This document shows positions 1-4,900 of a stretch of 5,151 nucleotides of DNA, in pieces. Position 1 is the stretch's first letter, and the number at the start of each line of letters is the position of its first letter. The stretch covers positions 1 through 5,151 of the forward strand of contig JACUTX010000184.1 of NCBI GenBank assembly GCA_014859615.1. The letters are read 5' to 3'. Origin of the DNA: Desulfuromonadales bacterium. Lineage in GTDB: Bacteria > Desulfobacterota > Desulfuromonadia > Desulfuromonadales > UBA2294. The notes beneath the pieces were generated by a model. That model saw nothing but the letters and a program-made list of their open reading frames with translations. It searched no databases and was not told where the DNA came from. A program made the position numbers and the translations under genes.

Positions 1-69
1 AGATGAAAAAAAAGAGCGAAGCGATTCAAACCGCTGGCATTCACTGTATTTTAATTTGCTAGCGAGCAA
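1..69 (-). CDS. Possible start of a further operon gene (partial, TTG start, runs off the window)
   Basis: A minus-strand frame opens with TTG at 69 and stays open for all 23 codons to the window edge, reading MLASKLKYSECQRFESLRSF followed by three more residues. The reason to call it is a perfect AGGAGG at 80-75, five bases before the TTG, with no ATG or GTG better placed. The gap to the yciH stop is 23 bases, in keeping with the tight packing of the genes before it. I do not recognise the product; the visible part is polar with basic residues and no obvious signal peptide. The caution is that the frame crosses an 8-base T run (13-6, minus strand) preceded by a weak 6-bp hairpin (35-30 with 26-21). 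That arrangement could instead be a poor terminator for the operon. Only sequence beyond the left edge can settle this. Confidence 0.4.
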   Translation of the reverse strand, partial: MLASKLKYSECQRFESLRSFFSS

Positions 70-74
70 TCGAT

Positions 75-80
75 CCTCCT
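75..80 (-). promoter_or_regulatory. Perfect Shine-Dalgarno AGGAGG behind yciH
   Basis: The minus strand reads AGGAGG-ATCGA-TTG. This is the strongest ribosome binding site in the window, and it lies 12 bases past the yciH stop codon, where no annotated gene would otherwise use it. It supports the TTG at 69 as the start of another gene. An unused AGGAGG by chance is possible but less likely. Confidence 0.5.
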
Positions 81-92
81 GCGCCTTAAAAT

Positions 93-443
93 TTATCCCC
101 CCGCCCGTTTGACCGTCCAGCCGAGCTTCTGCAACTCCTCCACCAGTTGATCGCGATGCTCTCCCTGGATCTCGATCACCCCATCTTTGAGCGTGCCGCC
201 GCTGCCGCATTTCTGCTTCAGCTGTCTGGCCAGTTCCTTAAGCGCTTCTCCGGCAAGCGGCACGCCGGTGATGAGCGTGACCCCTTTCCCTTTGCGCCCG
301 GCGGTTGAACGGCTGATCCGGACAATGCCGTCACCCGGCTTTGCGTCTTTCACTTTTTTACAGCGGCAATTCTTGATCGCCTGGCTGCACTCCGGGCAGA
401 GGCGACCGAGCTCACTGGAATAGATGAGACGATTGTTTGCCAT
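93..443 (-). CDS. yciH: Bacterial eIF1/SUI1-family translation factor YciH (116 aa)
   Basis: This is a SUI1-fold protein of the YciH family, the bacterial homologue of eukaryotic/archaeal eIF1. By family knowledge these proteins bind the small ribosomal subunit and affect initiation fidelity; the exact bacterial role is not settled. The SUI1 core fills about residues 35-116: a basic KGKGVTLITGVP segment at 52-63, then KCGSGGTLKDGVIEIQG at 78-94, then HRDQLVEEL and the C-terminal GWTVKRAGG. The N-terminus carries four cysteines at 16, 19, 26 and 28 (CPEC...CRC), a probable zinc knuckle. The length is close to the roughly 108 residues of the E. coli protein. The frame stays open far upstream to 815 over the preceding gene, but that part has no SUI1 similarity. 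The ATG at 443 is chosen because TAGGAG ends eight bases before it and homology begins there. It lies 11 bases behind the DMT gene, whose stop codon is part of this ribosome binding site, so the two are probably translationally coupled. Confidence 0.93.
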   Translation of the reverse strand: MANNRLIYSSELGRLCPECSQAIKNCRCKKVKDAKPGDGIVRISRSTAGRKGKGVTLITGVPLAGEALKELARQLKQKCGSGGTLKDGVIEIQGEHRDQLVEELQKLGWTVKRAGG

Positions 444-451
444 GAAGCGGG

Positions 452-457
452 CTCCTA
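452..457 (-). promoter_or_regulatory. yciH ribosome binding site fused to the stop codon of the preceding gene
   Basis: On the minus strand TAGGAG serves twice: its first three bases are the TAG stop of the DMT-transporter gene and TAGGAG/AGGAG is the yciH Shine-Dalgarno, eight bases before the ATG at 443. Ribosomes terminating on the upstream gene would therefore be positioned over the yciH initiation site. The site also argues for ATG 443 over the longer open frame upstream. Confidence 0.8.
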
Positions 458-907
458 TAAGATGCGGACCATGACGGCGCCACAGGCGATGAGCAGCACG
501 CCGGCGATCCGTCCGGGACTGGCGGCGTGCTCCGGGTAACCGAGGTAGCCAAAGTGGTCCAGGTAGAGTGACGTGACCATCTGTCCCGCCAGAATCAGGG
601 CAGTCATGGTGGTGGCGCCGAGCTTCGGCGCGAGAAAAATGGTGGTCGAGACAAAAAATGCGCCGAGGAGACCGCCGATCCAGATCCACCAGGGTGAGCG
701 GCCGATATCGGTAAACGCCGGAATCGAAATGCGCGTCAAGACCACGTAGACGATCAGACCGACGGTGCCGACGAAAAAGGAGACAGTGGCTGCCAGTATC
801 GGTGAACGCGCCCAATTGGCGGTGAGCTGGGCGTTGATCCCGGCCTGGGTCGGGATGGTCAGACCAGCGACCAGGGCGAGCAGGATGAAGAAGAGAGGTG
901 CGTTCAT
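455..907 (-). CDS. YdcZ/DUF606-type DMT-superfamily membrane protein (150 aa)
   Basis: This is a small inner-membrane protein of the drug/metabolite transporter superfamily, YdcZ (DUF606) type. About five hydrophobic helices are visible, near residues 3-22, 36-58, 73-93, 96-115 and 132-150. Family-like features are the N-terminal GINAQL segment, the TVSFFVGTVG helix, SPWWIWIGGLLGAFFVSTTI at 71-90, PKLGATT at 94-100, and AGQMVTSLYLDHFG at 107-120. The substrate is unknown for this type. Its length is that of a single half-size unit; two-unit family members are about twice as long, so it probably works as an oligomer. The ATG at 907 has GGAG five bases upstream. It follows the response-regulator gene by 18 bases and its stop codon forms part of the yciH ribosome binding site, so it sits inside the operon. 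No substrate can be deduced from these neighbours. Confidence 0.88.
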   Translation of the reverse strand: MNAPLFFILLALVAGLTIPTQAGINAQLTANWARSPILAATVSFFVGTVGLIVYVVLTRISIPAFTDIGRSPWWIWIGGLLGAFFVSTTIFLAPKLGATTMTALILAGQMVTSLYLDHFGYLGYPEHAASPGRIAGVLLIACGAVMVRIL

Positions 908-925
908 GGATACTCCAAAAAAGAG

Positions 926-2881
926 TTAGCGGAACATCTTGCGAAACAGCCCTTTTTTATCCTGCTCGCGTTTCTCCTGCAGACTGCGCATCCCTTTGCG
1001 GGCGACACTGTTGCGAGCATCGATTCGAAGCGCCTTGTTGAATTCAGATTCGGCCAGACTCTCCTGCCCGGCTTCAAACAGTAGCCACCCTTTGAAGCTG
1101 TGACCGGCGGCCGTCCGCTCAAAGGTGAGCGATCTGTTGATCATCTGCTTCCCCCGGTCGCGCATGGTGGCGCTGCGCTCGTTGGCCGGATTCTTGTAGA
1201 TGGCCCAGCCGAGATGGGCCAGGTAATCGCCATTGGCAGGATCGATATTGACCGCATCCTGCAAGGCATTTATGGCATTTTCCCACTCTTCCATCTCGAT
1301 GAAGACCTTGCCGGATTGCGACTGCACCTGCGCCTGAAACCTGTCATCCCCCTTTTCGCCGAGACCGACTTTGCCGGAACCGAGGAGTTCGTCGTACCGT
1401 TCCTTCTTGACCACGTCAGACAGGGTGTTGTAGGCGTTGGTGACGATCGAGAGGATCTCTTCGACCAGGCTCGCTTCTTCACCGGAGAGCTGCATCAACA
1501 GCTCGGGGCCAAATTCGTGGGTGTAGGAAAAATATTTCTCTTTCAGCCGGTCGAAGGAGAACTCCCCCTGCCGCAGCTTGAAGACCTCGTAGTAATTTTT
1601 GTCTTTGATCTCAGTCAGAGTCTGACGCACTTTTTTGCCGATGGCCAGATCATACCCCGCCTCCTGCTGTGCCGCTGCCTCTGCGCTGCCGGCCAGATCG
1701 ACCTCTTCCAGCTCCGATTCTTCGACCAGATCGTTAAAGCTCTCCATGCTGTCGGCCGCGCCGATATCGGCAGAGTCGTCTTCGATCATGTTGAACAGGG
1801 TGCGCAGCGGTCCTTTGGCGACGGCGTTGCTTGCCGGTTCGGGACAAAGGCTGATCATCTCCAGAGAGAGCAAGGTCTGGAAGAGTGGCAGAAGATCGTC
1901 TTTGTCGCCGAGGCAGCTGTGCAACGGGGTCTGGCCATTGATCTGCTGTAAAAAAAACTGCTCTTCTGATTTTAACTGCAGGAAGTTGCTGTGCCGATAA
2001 AAGGGTGGAGCCAGAATCGGAAAGTGAGCGGAGTATTGCTGACGCAAGGCACGCAGGCGATCCATGTGCGGATGCATATGGTAGCCGCCGTAAAAGATTC
2101 TCGGCACATTGACCGAGATAACCTGCATTTCACCCGGCAGAGAGACCGGGTTGGCCGTGACCGCAAACGGCGGGAGACCGAATGCAGAGATCAGTTCGCT
2201 GCCGAGGTAGGAGAGTTTTCCCTGCATCAGTTCAGGATAGTCGAAGCACCCCAATTCAACCAGGATGTCGTGTCGGCATGCACCGACCGTTGCATAATGG
2301 CTGTATTCTTCGGCTGAAATGACGCCGCGTTTGAGCAGGAACTCACCGAAATTTTCATAATTGAGGCCGGGCCGAAGCGAGACCGGTGTGCCGTTGATAA
2401 AGCTTAAATGCGGCTGGCGATTGTTGAGACTGAAGTTGAGAATGCCGGAAAAACGTGAAGTGAACGCCTGATATAGATGCCGGTCGATCGTTTCACCCGC
2501 GCCAGCCGTCGAAACAGAGAGGTTCTGTTCGATCGCTTTGAGCAGGTCGCCGGCGCGAAACGGTTTTTCCAGATAGGTCTCAACGCCCAGAGATCGGGCG
2601 GCGGCTGCACTCTGTGCCCCACGATAGACACCGGTCATGACGATAACCGGTAACCGTTTGGTCTTATCACTCTGGCGCAACTTTCTGAGTAGTTCAACCC
2701 CGTTCAGCCGCGGCATTTTCAGATCGAGCAGCAGCAGATGCGGCGGATTGACAGCGAGTTGACTCAAAGCATCGATCCCGTCGACCGCGCGGCGGGTTTC
2801 GTAGCCGGCTTTCTGCAGCAGCCGTTCGAGAGGGGCGGCAACGTTGTCGTTATCTTCGGCTATCAGGATCGAAAAGGGCAT
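926..2881 (-). CDS. Response-regulator protein: receiver + DUF4388/PATAN-like + degenerate J domain + TPR (651 aa)
   Basis: This is a cytoplasmic multidomain signalling protein with no DNA-binding or enzymatic output domain that I can see. Residues 2-121 are a complete CheY-like receiver: acidic pair E9/D10, phosphoacceptor D53 in LLLLDLKMPR, T83 and K106 (EKPF). Residues about 133-235 resemble a DUF4388/PATAN module (SGILNF, LSFINGTPVSLRPG, FGEFLLKRGVISAEEY), followed to about 348 by a winged-helix-like segment. An acidic, Ala/Glu-rich linker covers about 366-410. Residues 429-501 are J-domain-like, from NYYEVFKL to NAYNTLSDVVKKERYDELLG, but the HPD tripeptide is absent (YTHEFG at that place). 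TPR-like helices follow (about 524-554 and 597-625), and the tail is basic, KKGLFRKMFR. ATG 2881 is preferred, with AAAGTGA six bases upstream; a TTG at 2887, directly after an in-frame TGA, would add two residues. It starts 11 bases after the mltG stop, so the two are probably co-transcribed. Phosphorylation-controlled scaffolding is the likely role, but that is inference. Confidence 0.85.
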   Translation of the reverse strand: MPFSILIAEDNDNVAAPLERLLQKAGYETRRAVDGIDALSQLAVNPPHLLLLDLKMPRLNGVELLRKLRQSDKTKRLPVIVMTGVYRGAQSAAAARSLGVETYLEKPFRAGDLLKAIEQNLSVSTAGAGETIDRHLYQAFTSRFSGILNFSLNNRQPHLSFINGTPVSLRPGLNYENFGEFLLKRGVISAEEYSHYATVGACRHDILVELGCFDYPELMQGKLSYLGSELISAFGLPPFAVTANPVSLPGEMQVISVNVPRIFYGGYHMHPHMDRLRALRQQYSAHFPILAPPFYRHSNFLQLKSEEQFFLQQINGQTPLHSCLGDKDDLLPLFQTLLSLEMISLCPEPASNAVAKGPLRTLFNMIEDDSADIGAADSMESFNDLVEESELEEVDLAGSAEAAAQQEAGYDLAIGKKVRQTLTEIKDKNYYEVFKLRQGEFSFDRLKEKYFSYTHEFGPELLMQLSGEEASLVEEILSIVTNAYNTLSDVVKKERYDELLGSGKVGLGEKGDDRFQAQVQSQSGKVFIEMEEWENAINALQDAVNIDPANGDYLAHLGWAIYKNPANERSATMRDRGKQMINRSLTFERTAAGHSFKGWLLFEAGQESLAESEFNKALRIDARNSVARKGMRSLQEKREQDKKGLFRKMFR

Positions 2882-2892
2882 GATCAATCACT

Positions 2893-3912
2893 TTAGCGGC
2901 GCAGCTGGTAGCGCCGAACTGCCTGGTTATGTTCTTTTAAAGTTCTGGAAAAAATGTGGGTTCCATCGCCTCGCGATACAAAATAGAGATAATTGACATC
3001 CGCCGGAAATGCGGTCGCCAGTAATGCGGCCTGCCCGGGGCTGGCGATCGGCCCCGGTGGCAGGCCAGAAATGGTGTAGGTATTGTAGGGGGTTGGGCGG
3101 CGCAGGTGAGCCAGAGTGATGTTCCCCTGGTACTCTTCGCCGAGACCGTAGATAACCGTCGGGTCTGCCTGCAGGCGCATCCTTTTTTTCAGGCGATTAA
3201 GAAAGACCGCCGCAATCAACGGCATCTCTTCATCGTTGCCCGCTTCTTTCTGCACAATTGAGGCGAGGGTCAAGAACTGATGGCGGTCAAGTTTGTGCCC
3301 GGAAGCGGCGTCCAGTAACTCTGGGGTCAGTTGTTGGTCGAGCTGATCAAGCATCGATTCGAGCAGGGTTGTCAGCGGGAGGCCGGTTCTGATCGTGTAG
3401 GTCTCCGGAAAAAGATACCCTTCGAGGGAGTCTCCCCGAATATTGTGGGAAGCCAGGAATCGCTCGTCGACTGCCAGCAGCAGGAACGCGTCCAAAGGGG
3501 CGATATTCAGGGCGGCGAGGCGTTCACCGATCTGGCGGAGAGTGAACCCTTCCGGGATGGTGAATTGAATGCGGCGCACATCCCCTTTGACCAGACGATC
3601 GAGGATCTCTTTTGGCGTGGCGGGCTGGCTGAAGTCATATTCACCCGCCTGAATGCTGCCGATCTCGTCGCGCAGACGGGCCAGCAAGCTGAACATCCGG
3701 GCGTTGGAAATCAGTCCGGACGCTTCGAGCCGATGGGCGACAGTATTAAAAGCCGTTCCTTTCTTAATCTGCAGGACGACGGCCGTTGCAGGGGTGACCG
3801 GGTGTGTGACAAACAGCCAGGCGGTTGTCAGCATCCCCCCGACAATGAACAGAAGGAGAGAGACGAGCAGGAAGATAGTGCGGCGAAAAGACCGCAATCT
3901 GGTCAAGACCAT
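2893..3912 (-). CDS. mltG: Endolytic murein transglycosylase MltG (YceG family, 339 aa)
   Basis: MltG is an inner-membrane enzyme with its catalytic domain in the periplasm. It cleaves nascent peptidoglycan glycan strands and so is thought to set their length. The sequence shows a short basic N-terminus, one transmembrane helix at about 14-36, a LysM-like part at about 44-115, and the YceG catalytic domain after it. Diagnostic motifs are EGYLFPETY at 164-172, LASIVQKEAG at 216-225 with the expected catalytic Glu at 223 (E218 in E. coli), LQADPTVIYG at 247-256, and YNTY...GLPPGPI at 276-289. The length matches the roughly 340-residue E. coli protein and nothing is missing. ATG 3912 is the first start codon after an in-frame TGA about 30 bases upstream. 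No convincing Shine-Dalgarno precedes it, which is unusual next to its neighbours. It is the first gene of the apparent operon and lies behind a long structured leader. Confidence 0.96.
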   Translation of the reverse strand: MVLTRLRSFRRTIFLLVSLLLFIVGGMLTTAWLFVTHPVTPATAVVLQIKKGTAFNTVAHRLEASGLISNARMFSLLARLRDEIGSIQAGEYDFSQPATPKEILDRLVKGDVRRIQFTIPEGFTLRQIGERLAALNIAPLDAFLLLAVDERFLASHNIRGDSLEGYLFPETYTIRTGLPLTTLLESMLDQLDQQLTPELLDAASGHKLDRHQFLTLASIVQKEAGNDEEMPLIAAVFLNRLKKRMRLQADPTVIYGLGEEYQGNITLAHLRRPTPYNTYTISGLPPGPIASPGQAALLATAFPADVNYLYFVSRGDGTHIFSRTLKEHNQAVRRYQLRR

Positions 3913-3933
3913 GACAGTTGCCGATAAGAGGTT

Positions 3934-4092
3934 AAAATTTCATAACTATTCAGCAGCGGCGTAAAGGGCGTCATTCCCGAGGGTGTAATCGGGAATCCAG
4001 TTTTTTTTCAAGCTATGGATCCCCGATAAAATCGTTCGGGGATGACAGATTTTCTTATGATTATTAAGAGTGCTGAACAGTTACAAAATTTC
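3934..4092 (-). repeat. MITE-like element or structured mltG leader: 22-bp imperfect terminal inverted repeats enclosing two hairpins
   Basis: Bases 3934-3955 and 4071-4092 form an inverted repeat with 18 of 22 Watson-Crick pairs; the core TAACTRTTCAGCA matches at 12 of 13. All four differences are A/C oppositions on the plus strand. They therefore become G·U wobbles in RNA made from the minus strand, the mltG sense strand, so that RNA could pair over the whole 22 bp. Two further hairpins (3973-3996 and 4019-4043) lie inside. The predicted transcription start of mltG falls at about 4090, at the foot of this stem, so the element would fill most of the 5' leader. No transposase gene and no clean target duplication are visible; GTTAA occurs on both sides (3931-3935, 4093-4097) but not flush with the ends. 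It may be a decayed MITE or a leader structure. Confidence 0.6.
3970..4046. repeat. REP-like double palindrome (GTCATTCCCGA ... TCGGGGATGAC)
   Basis: There are two perfect 8-bp stems. ATTCCCGA (3973-3980) pairs with TCGGGAAT (3989-3996) across an 8-base loop. ATCCCCGA (4019-4026) pairs with TCGGGGAT (4036-4043) across a 9-base loop. The unit as a whole is also palindromic: GTCATTCCCGA at 3970-3980 against TCGGGGATGAC at 4036-4046 matches at 10 of 11, and CCA/TGG flank the centre. This head-to-head pattern of CCCG hairpins linked by a short A/T-rich spacer resembles dispersed intergenic palindromes found in many proteobacterial genomes. An 8-T run (4001-4008) lies in the centre on the plus strand, but no plus-strand gene precedes it. 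Confidence 0.75.
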
Positions 4093-4096
4093 GTTA

Positions 4097-4125
4097 ATTT
4101 AATGGAATTCAACCGGATCTGTCAA
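4097..4125 (-). promoter_or_regulatory. Predicted sigma70-type promoter of the mltG operon
   Basis: The minus strand reads TTGACA (4125-4120), a 17-base spacer, then TTAAAT (4102-4097), a perfect -35 with a four-of-six -10. Transcription would start near 4090 and give a leader of about 178 bases before the mltG ATG at 3912. The -35 begins 22 bases past the last base of the plsY stop codon and overlaps one arm of a 9-bp inverted repeat. It is the best promoter match I found in this gap. Confidence 0.5.
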
Positions 4126-4158
4126 GGTCTGTCGGTGACGGGGTGTTTTAGACCTTGA
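4122..4158. repeat. 9-bp perfect inverted repeat across the plsY stop codon and the mltG -35
   Basis: TCAAGGTCT at 4122-4130 is the exact reverse complement of AGACCTTGA at 4150-4158, with 19 bases between. One arm lies at the end of plsY and includes the first base of its stop codon; the other shares four bases with the TTGACA -35. There is no T run after it on the minus strand, so it is not a standard intrinsic terminator. It may be a transcription-factor site, a 3'-end stabilising hairpin of the plsY mRNA, or chance. Confidence 0.5.
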
Positions 4159-4735
4159 ATTTGCTTTCCGTGCCGTTCTTCAGGCGCTTGATGTTCTCAC
4201 GATGCCGAAAAACAACCATGCCGCTGAGAAACAGGCTGGCGAGCAAAAGTGAGGGATCGCGGTCTATGCCGTAATTGATGAGCGGAATAAAGATTGCGGC
4301 ACAGATTGAGGCGAGGGAGACGTAACGCGTCCGCCAGATGATCAGGGCGAAGATGATCAGGCCGATAATCGCGGTCGCAGGTGATATCATCAGATAGATA
4401 CCGCAGGCGGTGGCAACCCCTTTCCCCCCCTTAAAACCGATATAGACCGGGTAGAGGTGCCCCAGAAAGGTGGCGACAGCGACCATGGCGATCTGTTCAT
4501 TCGGCATCCCAGCCAGGTAGATGGCGTAGGCGATCGGAATTGCACCTTTTAAGGCATCACCGAGAAAAGTCATGGTGCCGAGCTTGCGGCCGGCGACGCG
4601 ATAGACGTTGGTCGCGCCGATATTGCCGCTGCCGGCCTTGCGCACGTCTTCCCCGCCGACCAGTTTAACCAGAACAACACCGCAGGGGATTGCGCCGATC
4701 AGGTAGGCCAGAAGTAAAGTGATAATCAGTTCCAT
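4148..4735 (-). CDS. plsY: Acyl-phosphate:glycerol-3-phosphate acyltransferase PlsY (195 aa)
   Basis: PlsY is a multi-spanning inner-membrane enzyme that transfers an acyl chain from acyl-phosphate (made by PlsX) to the sn-1 position of glycerol-3-phosphate. This gives lysophosphatidic acid, the first step of phospholipid synthesis. The three conserved family motifs are present: GSGNIGATNVYR at 35-46, GHLYPVYIGFKGGKGVAT at 92-109 with the Gly/Lys-rich phosphate-binding part, and RHRENIKRLKNGTE at 177-190. GDALKG at 59-64 is also typical. About five hydrophobic segments fit the family topology, and the length is normal. Two ATGs compete. AAGAAG directly abuts the ATG at 4741 but lies six bases before the ATG at 4735, so 4735 is preferred; choosing 4741 adds Met-Asn. 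The gene is separated by 165 bases from the coiled-coil gene upstream and by 235 bases from mltG, so it may be its own transcription unit. plsX is not in view. Confidence 0.96.
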   Translation of the reverse strand: MELIITLLLAYLIGAIPCGVVLVKLVGGEDVRKAGSGNIGATNVYRVAGRKLGTMTFLGDALKGAIPIAYAIYLAGMPNEQIAMVAVATFLGHLYPVYIGFKGGKGVATACGIYLMISPATAIIGLIIFALIIWRTRYVSLASICAAIFIPLINYGIDRDPSLLLASLFLSGMVVFRHRENIKRLKNGTESKFKV

Positions 4736-4741
4736 GTTCAT

Positions 4742-4747
4742 CTTCTT
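4742..4747 (-). promoter_or_regulatory. plsY ribosome binding site that decides the start codon
   Basis: The minus strand reads AAGAAG-ATGAAC-ATG. The purine tract touches the first ATG (4741), too close for productive pairing, but has normal six-base spacing to the second ATG (4735). The annotated start should therefore move two codons in. Confidence 0.5.
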
Positions 4748-4758
4748 ATCGACAGATT

Positions 4759-4889
4759 GCAGGGGTTATCGCCCGGTCAGTACAATTTTCAAGACTGTAT
4801 TCATGCCATGAAGAGAGACGATTATCAAGGATTATTCTGGGAGAAAATTCTAACAGTCGGAGCAACGTCGACAACCGGTCGTCCCCTGC
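4759..4889. repeat. Degenerate long-range inverted repeat between plsY and the coiled-coil gene
   Basis: Three short blocks are nested about one centre near 4825: GCAGGGG (4759-4765) with CCCCTGC (4883-4889), CCGGT (4773-4777) with ACCGG (4874-4878), and GACTGT (4793-4798) with ACAGTC (4853-4858). The last two pairs share exactly the same dyad axis and the first is offset by three bases. A further pair, AATTTTC (4784-4790) with GAAAATT (4843-4849), is not nested with the others. This could be an eroded MITE-like element. The blocks are short and chance remains possible. The rest of the gap holds nothing else I can name. Confidence 0.3.
4765..4792 (-). promoter_or_regulatory. Weak candidate promoter for plsY
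   Basis: The minus strand reads TTGAAA (4792-4787), a 16-base spacer, and GATAAC (4770-4765), placing a start near 4758 and a leader of about 22 bases before the ATG at 4735. Both boxes are imperfect and the spacer is short. A start further upstream, or read-through from the coiled-coil gene, is equally possible because no intrinsic terminator is seen after that gene. Confidence 0.25.
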
Positions 4890-4900
4890 GGCTAACTTGA

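Noticed and set aside
6..35. Intrinsic terminator after yciH (6-bp hairpin plus 8 T's, minus strand)
   Set aside because: The stem includes a G·U pair and is separated from the T run by seven bases, which is weak for an intrinsic terminator. It is kept only as the alternative to the possible TTG gene.
444..815. N-terminal extension of yciH up to 815
   Set aside because: The extra 124 codons overlap the DMT gene out of frame, show Arg/His-rich shadow composition, and are not SUI1-like. ATG 443 has its own ribosome binding site.
1100..1951. A 283-codon plus-strand open frame opposite the response-regulator gene
   Set aside because: It lies wholly antisense to a well-supported multidomain gene, its translation shows no recognisable domain, and it fits the mirror frame expected from that gene's codon bias.
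3331..3927. A 198-codon plus-strand open frame opposite mltG
   Set aside because: It is antisense to the conserved mltG coding region, is rich in Gln/Arg/Asp without pattern, and has no domain signature.
3973..4008. Hairpin 3973-3996 followed by eight T's read as a plus-strand terminator
   Set aside because: There is no plus-strand gene upstream to terminate, and the T run lies at the centre of a larger symmetrical repeat, which explains it better.
3913..4147. Riboswitch or small RNA gene in the mltG leader
   Set aside because: I could not match the stems and loops to any known riboswitch consensus. The palindromic repeat explanation accounts for the pairing without one.
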